This document shows, piece after piece, positions 11,058-25,441 of a stretch of DNA of 64,000 bases (position 1 is the first letter of the stretch; every line of letters starts with the position of its first letter). Made by a program: the position numbers and the translations under genes. The DNA is from Acanthochlamys bracteata. Taxonomy: Eukaryota > Streptophyta > Magnoliopsida > Pandanales > Velloziaceae. Location: positions 1,550,001-1,614,000 of the forward strand of contig CM034141.1 in assembly GCA_019914995.1 (NCBI GenBank). Reading direction: 5' to 3'. The notes under the pieces are model-generated. The model made no database searches. It saw only the letters and a program-made list of their open reading frames with translations, and had not been told where the DNA came from.

Positions 11058-12240
11058 ATTAGTTAATAATATTTCTATTTAATCATATATGTACACCATA
11101 TGATCTTTCATAAACTGCCGGTGTAACTTCAGAGTATTAAAAAGAAATAGAGGTTCAACGTACACCCAGAATTTTCGTACTTCAAATAAGATTCATTTTA
11201 GTACAAATTTTAGGCAGATTCCACATAGAACTGGTAGATAAGTCTTGTTGAATACTACTCAAACCAAATTGTTATTTGAAAATACTTATAATAAATATTA
11301 TAAAAATTATTAAAAAATATAAAAAATGGAAAATATATTTCTAAAAAGTAATGTCAAAATGTACCATAAAAATTAGTCTAAGAACGTGTTTTAAACGTAC
11401 GTAACTTCATTTTCTTCCGTCAGATTTTGAATTTCGAACAGTTCATTTGTTTCAATTATACAAAAAATTCAGAACTGTATTTTTATATGCGAAATTTTAG
11501 TTATAAATTTTTTATTTGCACACTTCCTAATACAATTATATTTTTCAATTTTTAACATACTTCTAAAATCTATTAAAACACAAATGTTGAACTTTACTTT
11601 CACTTTATTTTTCGAAAAATTTTACTTTTTATTTTTTATTTTTATAAAAATTAATTACGGATATTTGAAACATGCCCAAACTCGTATAAAATCAGCTATC
11701 TTGATAAACGAACAATGTAAAGCAATTTAACACTTCTCGCGCACAACTACATTTTTTAGCCGAAGCTGCCAAACAATGTGCTAATCAAATAATCACAATT
11801 TTGTGTTTGGAACATGATTGATGCGTCTTCTTCTAAAGGGTCTTAATTGAATTGCAGAGTGTTTTAATTATATAAAATTAAGTTTAACGAAAATAAGTTC
11901 TATAAAAATAAAATTCGATAAAAATAAAATTTAAAATAATAATTAAAATATGTCTTTGATGTTTTAGAAATAGTGATCTTATTTTAAATAAACTCAAATA
12001 ATGTTTTCGAAATAGTACTTGAACAACTCAAAATAATGTTTTCAGATGGTTAGGTCCATTATGTGTTGGAGAAATTTTTCGCATTTTTTAATTTAAATGT
12101 CAAGATTTAATTTTGTCCGCACACAAAAAAAAAAGAAAAAGACACTCACTTCAACACCAATATTTAAACAGTACATTGTTGTAATAATTCCATTGTCTTC
12201 AGATGCACTACAACAAAATCTCTCAACATTACCAAAGGCA
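11058..12240. other. AT-rich intergenic region
   Basis: No gene is seen. A block at about 11385-11685 opens with CGTGTTTTAAACGTACGTAA and closes with GATATTTGAAACATGCCC. It is probably a degenerate fold-back transposable element like the one near 8975. The last 100 bases before 12241 form the leader and promoter of the reductase gene. Confidence 0.45.
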
Positions 12241-13872
<1,632 letters not shown>

Positions 13873-14990
13873 ATAACATCAACCAATTTTGGCATGCTTC
13901 TACTAAAAGATTTCCATATAGCTTTCAAAATTCGCTGTAATACCATCGTTCTGAAGCTGCTGGAACACTCAATAAAGCACAAATCTAGTGCTACCAAGTA
14001 CCCTGTTTCAAATAAGTTACAGCACTGAACTTATCTACAATCTGAAGGAGTGACATTCAAACAAGACATGTGATTATTTTCAGAAGATCAAAGTCATTCC
14101 CTATTTCAAGGATATACTAGATGTATGAAATACTTCCTCAAAATAGCAGCAAGATAAACATTTGCTTTACCTGCTATGTTCCAGACCAGACTAAGGTTGT
14201 TGTCATCAGAGTGCCTTCACTGTTATACTACATTGTCATTGCAATTTCCTTATTTATTGATATTTGAAAGTTCATGCATTAAAACTTGGGTGCTGAGTAC
14301 TTTTCTATTTGTAACTGCTAGCTATGATGGTCGGATATCAAATTCAGAACGACTACTGTTTTACGAAACTCACTTTTTTACCAATTAAAACACACCGTAA
14401 GCACATCGTGCGTACCGTGTTTGGTTTCCGTTTTGCAAGTTATCAGGATAGTCCAGGTCCAACCTATACGTAGTTCTTTTTAATTTAATGGGCACAAGAA
14501 GCATTAGGGTCTTTTGTATCAAGTTTTGCTGCTGTGTTTTCTGATGATAGTTGTAAACAAACAGAAAGTATTTTCAGAAACCATAGCTCCTGCAAGAAAT
14601 TTGAGTCATTCACTTCTTCGGTTTCATGCTATACACTGTGATTATTAGAATCGCGATCCATTATTCTATTTAACGTGGTGTTTTAAATTCAAATTCAAAA
14701 TAATCAGTCAAATATAATGACAGTTAATCATCATAGTAAAACCGTTGGTCCAAACAAACAAGGATTGACTCGTTTCAAATCGAATATCTTAACCGTTTTT
14801 AATCGATCAATCTTGTGATGAACAGCTGAAGCATAAAAATGAAGGGGGAAAATTTTGAGATTCGATTTACGAGTGATTGAAAAGAGTTTAGAGCAAATTC
14901 TAACCGTCTGCATTTTGTCATTTGAAAGCTTAAATACTTACGCAATGAAAAGTTTCTTTTTTCCTTTAATTTTGAAACAAAAAAAATAGC
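13873..14990. other. Intergenic region before the ILK-like gene
   Basis: It contains the probable 3' untranslated part of the reductase gene and then unannotated DNA. No domain or repeat was recognised. Confidence 0.5.
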
Positions 14991-15034
14991 ACTCTCTTTA
15001 AATAGCCCTTATTGTTTTCTAACCATCTGTAAAA

Positions 15035-15057
15035 TTTCCCGCCAAAATCGGCGGGAG
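15035..15057 (+). promoter_or_regulatory. Paired E2F-type sites forming a palindrome
   Basis: TTTCCCGCC (15035-15043) matches the E2F consensus TTTSSCGC. It is followed six bases later by the inverted arm GGCGGG (15050-15055), so CCCGCC and GGCGGG make a perfect 6-bp inverted repeat. It lies about 175-195 bases before the ATG of the ILK-like gene, next to a CT microsatellite (15077-15090) of the kind common in plant leaders. This placement suggests cell-cycle-linked control. Confidence 0.6.
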
Positions 15058-15230
15058 AGAAAAACAAGCCCAACCACTCTCTCTCTCTCGACACAAAAAA
15101 AAAAGTTTCAATCTTTTTTCGCTCTGTATGTTTTCTTTCAATCTATCTGGTTCTCGATCGAGTTAGGGGTTTTCATTCAATCCCTAGAAACAAACCCTAA
15201 TTCCCTCGAAAACCAGAATCCTATACGACA

Positions 15231-18200
15231 ATGGAACCGAGTAGTATTTCCCGGCAACAATCTACGGGATCATTGCAAACGATCTCGAAAAATTTCAGCT
15301 TGCGTCGACAGTTATCGTTTGATCACCGGCTTGGATCGGTTGCTCGGATCAGTTTCAAACGGCTATCTTCTTCCTCGATGTCGGATGATCATAACGATAG
15401 ATCGATGGATGAGTTGAAGGTTCCGAGCACTTTAAATGCTACCATCCAGCTTTTGTTCATGGCTAGTAGAGGAGATTTTGCCGGGGTTGAAGAGATGATT
15501 GATGGTGGTGTTGATGTTAATAGTATTGATCTTGATGGAAGGACGGCGTTGCATGTCGCAGCGTGCGAGGGGAATGTGGAGATTGTGAAGTTGTTGCTTA
15601 GCAGGAAGGCCAATATCGATGCCAGGGATCGCTGGGGGAGCACGGTAGTTTTTTGTCAACCTTTGATCAATATTGATAGATTGATTCTAAGTATTATAAA
15701 TATTCTAGGACTGGATTATTTTAAACAGAAAAATCAGTTTTGATTTAGAATAATTAAAAAATGAGATGTTGGTGCAAAGGACCGATAGGAAAGCACCACA
15801 AATTCGGGTTTTCGTACATTTTATGGCCATTTTGTATAGTAAAAACTTCTATTCTTTGTGAATAAGAAATTATTTAATAATAACAATGATATTTAGTAAG
15901 ATATAAATGCCAGAGATTAGTGAGAAGCTTGGAAATCTCAGATCTTGAGTGGTCCTAGGTTTCTTTAATGAGAAATATATAGAAATGGATATTCAAGAAT
16001 TTGGCACATGTTTCTAATGTATTAGTATTTGGCTGATAACTATTGAGGAATTCCAAAACAAAAATGGAAATCATAGTCATGTATTTTGCTAAATTAATTG
16101 CGTGCAATCTAGAGGCTGATAAAGACGCTACACACTGGTAGAGAAGCACAAGAAATTACAATCCTTAGTCCACTTTAATTTTGGGTATAAATTCCAGTAC
16201 CAGGAATGGAGCATAATAAATTTTCCACTTGGTAGAATATTGAGCCTATCAAATGGTAGCTTAACAGGCAGTGGCATAATTACCATCTGTAGGTGACAAT
16301 AGCTACGCGTTTAAAACAAGGCTAAGGATTTGTTCTGCTGTATACAAATGCAATTGAACTATGCCACTTTTAGTCTGTAATCTTAAAGGAAAGTAATTGG
16401 TACAATACTAGCTAGTTTGAGAAATCCTTACAGTGAAATGCTAGTAATGATAAAACACAAGTGCTATTTTCTATGATCTCCATGAAGATATTATGCAATA
16501 TCTATGGTTTTGGTTGGAAACAGATACATAAGCCTCATGTCTTTTCTATTAGCAAATTCAGAAACATAAGTTACAACTTAAGTATGCATGAACCTTTCTT
16601 GAGTTATATGGTTTTGTTACAAGATAAAGAATGAAATTGACTTTCTGTAATTGGGCCACATTTTAAATAGCTGTATTTTTGTATTTTATTCCTTTTGTAG
16701 GCTGCTGCAGATGCAAAATATTATGGCCATGTCGAAGTCTACAATTTCTTGAAAGCAAGAGGAGCACGAGTGCCGGTACTGATGAACCTGAGTACCTCTT
16801 TGTTTGGTTTATGTTGAATGCTGTTCTTTTCAAGTGTGCTTCGTTCTTTTCCCTTGTATTGAAACTCTTTTTCTCTAGAAAACCAGAAAGACGCCAATGA
16901 CTGTTTCTAATCCTAAAGAAGTTCCAGAGTATGAGCTAAAGCCCAGTGAGCTTCATTTTCGAAGAGGAGATGAGATCACAGTGGTAAGTTTCTCTCTTAT
17001 CAACTGGTTCAAAATGTTCCATGGTGGCTAGTCCAATAATAGTACTTTTGAATGTAATTTCCCATATGTCTACAAGTTTGAGTAATAAAATATCATGAGA
17101 AAATTTCCATGTTTCTTGGCTTCTTAAATTTGTATCAAGTTCTCGAGTCAGGCTGTCTTTGTGAGACAAATTTCACGTGAATCCATGAAACTAGACATAC
17201 AGAAACATAGGAATGAAAGAACAATTTATGGGGATTTCTTCCTATGTTTCTGCATGTCTAGTTAGTATCATACATGTTATGGATGCTAAGGATCACTTCT
17301 CTAGTCTAACAATGTCTGAAACTAGCTGCATTCTGTCTAAATAATACTTTTTAGCAGCATAAAAGTACGCGACCACACCCGTTTACCTTAGCTCATCTGC
17401 TCTGTAGCTTTATAAAACGTAGCTCAATGGTACTATGATATTTTTCATACAATTCAGAAGTACCTTAGTCCATTATATTCAATATTCGTAGAGGGATACT
17501 TCTTCAGTTGTAGTTGCTAGTAGAAACAGGCTATTCCAGGTTGGGCCAACCTGGCATGACCAAACATGTATCAGATAACTTTTTGTAAGAGTGTATCAAT
17601 GAATCCTCATGTTAACTAGGCTATCTTTCTTCGAGGACTAACCAGTGCAAATGTTTGAGCACAAGCTCTCTGCAATTTTCTCTAGTAAGTAATAAGAGAT
17701 GGTTAATATTATGGAGCAGAATTCTTTCTATTATGCTTTTCGATTCGTACCAAGAAAGACTTTTACTAGAGGTTTTGCTTTCTACTACCTCTATAGTGGG
17801 TCCCAATAGAGCTTTTACACTAAACAGATTTGCTATATAAACTAGACTTCCTCGAAAAAAGTACATGACTATTCAGTAGTTGAAGTAAGAAACAATAGAA
17901 CCTGTTCTTCAGGACAAAGGAAATCACTACATAAGGTATAATTACATCACTCTCAAAATCCTGTATTCTGTTTTATGACATTATGTAACTAGTTTAAATG
18001 GTTGCTTTACATGATTATAAATGTGAACTCTCTACTTGGAAAAAAGGCTGAAATTGTTTTTTCTCTTTAATTCCACTTTGTAGGGAAAATATCATGTGGC
18101 TAAATGGAATGGAACTAAAGTCTCTGTGAAGATACTTGATAAGGAAAGCTATGCAGATCCAGATACCGTGTACTTGCTCTCCTAACTTGCTACATAGAAA

Positions 18201-21200
18201 ATTATTATTAGCCTGTTGAGGTTCATTGAGAAATTGGATAGTGTTTTGAATGTTGCTTCTTTACAAGATAAGTGAAATAGTTCTTGTAGGTGGAGCTAGT
18301 TAAAGGGGTTATGCTGATGTGCATATTGCTTCAGAGTGGCCGCTAATGTAGATTTATAGTAGATGCTTTGGCGTTGTTACTCTTAGTCATGCCAGAATCT
18401 TATCTTAAAAGTATGATCTGTAGTATGATATGTGGTTAAATGTAGACAACTGCAGCTTAATCAGGTATTATTTCTGGGGTTTAAACTTTTATTTCATTGC
18501 ATGGTATCATGGAGTTCACTCAGGGAAATGGTAAAGTTCCATACTTGATTTAAAATATTATGATAGCATAATTACCATTTTCTGTAATGAAGATAGTAGT
18601 TGCAAACTTTAGAAAATTTCCAAGAACTTTCCAATTTTTCCAAGTATGGTTGTTTATGCTACTTCAGATAAGTTCCTCGCATATTAGATACCGCATGTGA
18701 AAAAGTTTTAAAATGCATCATCAAATGGTTGAATGAGTTTGGAAGTTGGTTGAATCTGCAAGACAACTAGGCTACAGAATCAAATGAGACAATAACTTTG
18801 CTTCAAATATATTACAAAATTCGTAACATTTGACCCATATTGGGAAACTATTTAGAATAATTGTTCAACTCTCTGAACTAGCCCAAAAAGATGTGATCGG
18901 AGGTAGGGCTATTTGCTGTATCTTTGTGGAATTTATGCAATAGAAGTCGCTTTGAAGAGTTCTTGTTAAAGCATGTGATACCTGAAGCAATAATTTTCAT
19001 CTAGGAAAAGGGGGCAAAAGTTAATATGGAGTACACTTTTACCAACATTAACAGGAAGTTTTACACATCCTTATCTTTAGTTCCATGCATTCCCCTGCCC
19101 AATCTCTTGTAGGACTACTGCTTCTTTGGTTACAATGATCAGAATCATGGGAATCACAATTGTAAACCATCAAGAGGAGAAAGTGGCTTCCAAATGAGTT
19201 AATCTAATGGTAGACACCTTCCGGTGGTTTAAAGATTCTGAAAGGAGATAAAAAGTATGGCTTTCAGCTTTTCTTGTATGTTGTATTTGGATGCAAGCTG
19301 AGAAGACGTAAAGACGAGGTCAACTTTGGGTTTCATCTCAGAAGATGATTGGCAGCATCTAATGAGAACAGTTCTAAAAACTCAGAAAATGTGCATTAAG
19401 ATAGCTTGATATCAAGTAGATTCTAAGACAAGCAATTTCTTTTTTTGAGATACAATATTAATTATACTAAAGATCAATTACAAGCATCAAATATGATCAT
19501 CATTAATAAATGCATGCGCATTGTAGGCATAAACCAGGTTCTTCATTACACTTTCCTTCATGAATGTTGTAAAGGAGAACTTTTTTTAGTAGATGCTTCT
19601 CATTGCATATTTGCTTATGAGGAAGAGTTTGCATTATATGATAGAGCATTAAGTTTTTTGTGAAGCTTTATACATTAAAAGATAAATGTGAAATAAAACT
19701 TTCTTCTGCTGGTTTGACATTCTTGTATGCACATTTTCCAGAAATTCTTTCAAGCATGAGCTCACTATATTGGAGAAGGCTCGACACCCTAATGTCATCC
19801 AGTTTATTGGAGCAGTGACCCAAAACATACCCATGATGATTGTATTAGAGTATCATCCAAAGGTAAATCTGCTGTCTGATTTAGCATTATATTTATGTTT
19901 TTAATATGGGACTCCAACAGTATTTAGAAGTCACCAGAGCATTGAACCTGTCCCTACAGAGAAGGAAGACATCATCCTGAATAGCTGTAGTGATTTAGAC
20001 CATGCCTTTTGATCGGCGCCTAATCCAAAGAGGTTGTTTGAAGAAACATGTCGTGCACAACCATTCTTTTATAAATCAAATGAATTCAGATTTTGTTAAA
20101 GAAAATTCAGAAAATTTAGCATTAAGTTTTAAGTGCATTTCTGCAAATTTATTAGAAGTTCCTGTAAAATGAACTAAAATAGCATTTGATCGAGGATCTA
20201 AGTCCATCCTTTTAAATTTTAGTGGGAAAAGTTAGTAGCTGTTGGCACCGTGAGATGTCCCGTCCTTAAATTATATTCAAGCTACCTGCACTAAGCTAAA
20301 ATTTATGGAACCTGGTGTCTCATCAACTCTAGGGAAAGTATGTTACCTCTAATGGCTTCAAATGAACACCGGCAATTACTTGGTTCTTGGTTTTGTAGAG
20401 TCAAACAATAAGGACATGGCAAGCAAAATATTAAAGCCCGTGGATGTTACTGGAGAGTTCAGGAATTGTTAGGCTGAGAACTTAGATTCTAAAAGGATAT
20501 GTCTATAAGATAACTTACTTCTGGTTTACTTGCTTTTATTTGAATTAGGGTGATCTTGGGAGCTATCTTCAGAAGAAAGGGCGCTTAAAACCCCATAAAG
20601 CTTTTAGCTTCTCACTTGATATTGCGAGGTATATCTTCCTCTTCTCAATGGAATTGCGCTAATCTATGTTGTTTATGTTTGACTTTAACATGCTGAAACA
20701 CTGACACCTAGATGAAATACGAGATACATATGTTCCTCTTGTGCATAAATGTTCTTTGCTTTGATGTTTTCAGAAAACCCCCAAATAACATATTATGTTA
20801 GAGTTGTTTTAACTCTTCACTCTTCAGCTTAACTCTTTTACTTGTGTATTTTGGCTCCGAGTCTGAGCATTACTGTTACTCTAAGATCCTGCTTCTTATA
20901 AAAACTTAAACGCGTATTTACATAATTACATCTATTGTTGACTACTATATTAATTTTCTTTCCTTAAGAGAACTATATGCTTTTAAAATGTATTAGAAAA
21001 TGGAATTTGTACACTATGTATCCTATTAGTCCATTCTTGCTATGCTATTCAACATGAAAATGGAACGAAAGTTGCTGAAATTGGAACTCTGATGCAGTTG
21101 TTCTCATTTGCCCTGCAGAGGCATGAATTATCTTCACGAGTGCAAACCAGACCCTATTATCCACTGTGATCTAAAGCCGCAGTAAGATGATGGATGAATC

Positions 21201-23718
21201 TAAAACATTAAATCATGTTACTTGGTTTCAAAATGCATACTGTATTTTGGTTAACGATACTTAACTATTTGAATTTTTTGGTAAGGTGCCAGAAATATCT
21301 TGATGGACTATGGGAACCAAATGAAGGTTGCAGGATTTGGCTTGACAAAACTATCAAAGATATCACCTGACAAAGTAATGTTAGCTAACCAAAATAAGAG
21401 AATTGACAGATCAAGTAAGTTGTTTCCATTTCCTTGTTTAGTGACAAGTTTGTTAGAGGCATATTTTCCTTTAAATTAGTTTGTTACAAGTCCAGCTGAT
21501 ATTCTGTGATTTTATGGCTATAGCAACTACATAGTGAACCAAGATGTAGCCATGATGGACATCTTTTAGGATTATTCTCTAGATAAGAATAAATCTAAGT
21601 GGAAACACTCTCAGTTTGTATATGTATAATCATGTTAATATGCTTATTTCAATGTTCGTAATAAAATGCATTCTGTATAAATTTCAATAGTGCATGGATC
21701 CTGATGTTAGGATGCTTATCACATCAGTTAAGAAAATATCATATTAATGTATGAGATCATGTTTGTTCGACATCACTATTTTCAGTTCAGTTCAAAACTT
21801 GTGGCTAATGACCAATTGATTTGACACAAATTTGGGCCAGAGTGTCATGCCTTTCTAAGAGATACTGAAGCTTTAAGCTCTTCAGGATATTAACTTTCAT
21901 TTTTTGATGTACTTGCTTCAGCTTCCTATTATGTGATCAACGCAGTGATTGGGATTCACTAAAGTTGCGGATGACCTATAAATTAGGAATATATTAACTA
22001 CTATAGTATGTCATACCTCATGCATGTAAGTCCATTGAAAGTCTGCTGGTTGTGGGGATGAAACATTTCTTTCTGTTGTTATTAATACTCTAGGATTACA
22101 ATCATTTCATGATACTTCTCTCATAAAGCCTACATTAACCTGCAAAAGGGAGAAAGGAAGGGAATGATCCCTGCTAAGTACATCCAACGAAGTGCTAAGA
22201 GATTAGCCTCAGGTTTCACCTTTCTTTTATCTTTTTATTTTATTTTAATGTGACTAATACCCAGAGTCCAACCAGGAGGTCTTTTAAGAGGAATGGATGT
22301 GAAATAATCTCCTTCTTAGACACTTCTAACTTCTAAGAGATATCACTTGTTTCTGGACTGCTATGAGATTGGTCTTTTTCCTGTTCTGCTTTATTCAAAT
22401 TGAAAGGATCTTTATTCATAACTTGCACAAGTCAATGCCAACTTGATATGAAAGGAGGGTTCTGTATTGTTTTATTCATTGACTTTATAGAATGTTGTCA
22501 GTATCATATACTCATGGCTTGCAGCTTCTTTTTGAGAAAAACCATATACTTGAATATGACAGCTTACTAGTTATTTAATTATTTTTTGCTGAACTTTCAT
22601 GAGTGTTTAGTTCCAATATCTCAAATGAATCTACATTTCTGATTATTGTTACTTTTGAAGTGTTGATCAGTTTTCATTGTTACATGATATCGATTTAGTA
22701 CGTATTGATATATTGTACTTGATATGTTAAGGTTTGGTTTCCTTTCTTATTTATTGTAGGTGTTTACTTGGCACCTGAAATTTACAAGGATGAAGTCTTT
22801 GACAGAAGTGTCGATGCCTTTTCCTTCGGTCTCATTCTTTATGAGGTAAGCTACCAATATTCTGCTTTTTCCTGTAATTACTCTCTTTATGCATGGTGCA
22901 TCTGTAACTGCATAACTGGAAATGCATTTTTAAGACTTAAAAGTTTTTAGAACATTGTAGTTTCTTACTTAAAACATAGCTTTATATGGATCTGAACCTA
23001 GTATCAGTTAGCTACGTAGCACAAATATCTTTGTCTGCTTCAAGAAGTCAATCTTGAAAATTTTTAGCATAGCCATTATTTATGCTAAACAATTATCAAA
23101 ACCGTCGTTTCAGTGATCTGCATGCGTGTATCAGTTGCAATAAGCCGATAAAGCTGTGAATAGCAAACATAATATCAATCCTCATTAAGTGCAGACACTT
23201 TTGTTTAATTTTTGCTTTCTATTTTCTGCTTAATTTGATTGATTCAGATGATGGAGGGAGCACCAGCTTTTCACCCAAAACCCCCGGAAGAAGCAGCCAA
23301 AATGATATGTTTAGAAGGAAAGCGACCACCTATTAAGACCAAATCAAAAAGTTATCCTCAAGACCTAAAAGAGTATGTTTTGCCAACTATATTTTGTTGC
23401 TGTCTCTAACCAAATGATATAATATATCTTTTTGTATTAACCTGTATGTTCGTCAATCTGTTTGTTGAAAACATAGATGAGGATTCACATGTCCAACCTG
23501 TACATGCTCTGTTTATCAGTTTATTTTCTTATGCATTAGTTATTTATTGTGTGATGAAACTTCTGGCTTGCAGGTTAATCGAAGAATGTTGGGATCCAAG
23601 TCCTGCTGTGAGGCCAACATTCTTCGAAATAATTGTGAGGCTCGACAAAATATGTTCAACCTATTCCAAACAAGGACGGTGGAAAGATAACTTCAAGATT
23701 AGATGGTACGATGGTTGA
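15231..23718 (+). CDS. Ankyrin-repeat, integrin-linked-kinase-like protein (Raf-like family)
   Basis: Plant ILK-type protein with N-terminal ankyrin repeats and a C-terminal kinase fold. Exons are 15231-15644, 16701-16775, 16879-16983, 18084-18169, 19742-19862, 20549-20628, 21119-21181, 21293-21414, 22760-22845, 23248-23372 and 23574-23718; all phases fit and give 473 residues, close to the family length. Ankyrin repeats span about residues 67-163 (DGRTALHVAACEGNVEIV). The kinase domain starts near 199. Its glycine loop is degenerate, the VSVK lysine is Lys214, the catalytic loop reads HCDLKPQN (309-316), and the metal-binding DFG is GFG (329-331). The APE motif is kept. Plant ILKs are known to have such changes; activity, if any, would be unusual. 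Roles reported for the family include stress and ion signalling at membranes. Introns are up to about 1.6 kb. Confidence 0.93.
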
Positions 23719-25441
23719 CCATAATGCCTCATTATTATAATAATAATTATTATTATTAAAGTACTTCATATGCATGAAGCTTTATTCTTCAATTGCAAAC
23801 CTGCACGAACCATGAGGAAGTGTGCTAGCAAACTTTGCATCATGTAGAACAGCTGCTCATTTATCTGAAGTTCAATTCTTTGGAATGCTGAGTTCCAATA
23901 TGCCCTACTCATAATTCCACTTCTATTGGGTATTTTGGGTGTGCCAATACAGTAAATGCTAAAGCATTTCCAATACTTTTTATGATACTTCATTATTTTC
24001 TCCATCTTTCATCTTAACATGATTTTTCCTTCTGAGTGGCTTTGCAGGAGGCCGTGAAAGTAGATTATGTTCAATTTTTAACTATGAAGAGGAAATGCTT
24101 CTGTCAAGCTTCCTTCATAAGCACCTGCAGACATTTGTATATAGCCAAATTGCACAGGATCTACAATATACAAAATCAGTTTTGATCATTCAGAATTATA
24201 CTTTTGGGGAAAACCACTGCACGGAGCTAGCAATTCTTTCTACACACCTTCGTCCTGATACATTCTAACCGATGCCATAAGTTTACTTGGAGCCAAGCAA
24301 CCGCTTCCATGAAGAGGATATAGCTCTTGGAATTCTATAAATTGCACATAGTCTCTCATTCATTGTAAAGCCTTGCAGAAGTTGTAGCATTCATTTTTTC
24401 CTTCTTACCTTTTCTAAATTTTGTAAAAATAGGTGAGAGTTTTGCCAAGAACTCAGCAACTTTTAGCAGTACCTGTAATTCAGATACTTGGACTGGGCAT
24501 TTTGAAAGAGTTGAGAACTATCCATCTGTACTCTGCTATAGAACAAAACCAATCTCTACATGCCATACCAAGTTACCAACCATGTGCGAGTAAAGTGTTA
24601 TCTTTACGAACTGGATAATTCGGAACTAATTTTAACACAGAGCCATTCTTGACAATCACAATGAAAGTATGGAAAATTTTGCGAGAAATATATGACAATC
24701 CACAAATAAAATGCTATTGAAAGAAAAAGTTACGAACGGCATGAAAGAAAAAATCTACTAGTAATAATAAGTTATACTATTCACCCTATTTTTGGGATGA
24801 CAACAACACTATCTTATGGAAAAACAAATAAAATCTATTATAAGTAGTACGAAAAGATTCTACCAAAAGCACACATTATGGTCGCAACGCCGTGTCGCTG
24901 CTGCACCGCAGCTCTTCCACACAACCACAATGAATCGCCGTCCCTCTCCTCATTAACCCCATATAAAGGAAGAAGAATAAAGAATATATATATATATATT
25001 ATCACTTTAGATGCATATTAGTTTATATAAGATATATATAAAGTTCAAAATTAGATATAAAAAATTATTAATTAAAAATCACGCTGATCAAATTTTATCC
25101 AGCCTTCTTTAATTAAGATGACAAAAAAAATCTTATATTTTATAATTTTTATTTATTTTTTCTTTACATCTTGATCAAATAACAAATAAAAATAATTTGT
25201 GATCAAATTACACTGAAACTTTATTGATCTATTTATAAAAAATTTTCATATTTAATCGTAAAGATTAAAATTTAAGCTATTTACGCATTTTATATGAATC
25301 AATATGCGCCGATATACGTTTAAAATGATAATGTGCATATATATTATTTTATATATGAAACTAATTCTACGCTAACGTTGGCTGGTCCAATTACAAGATA
25401 AGAAATAAGCCAGTAGCTACAGTAGATATCAATCGACAAAC
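23719..25441. other. 3' flank of the ILK-like gene and UGT upstream region
   Basis: 23736-23757 is a near-perfect palindromic TTA/TAA run. Downstream sequence to about 24430 may be transcribed 3' UTR. An AT dinucleotide run lies at about 24986-25000. No coding family was recognised. Confidence 0.45.

Noticed and set aside
22139..22210. An additional ILK exon in intron 8
   Set aside because: Exons 8 and 9 join in phase to give the family sequence without it.
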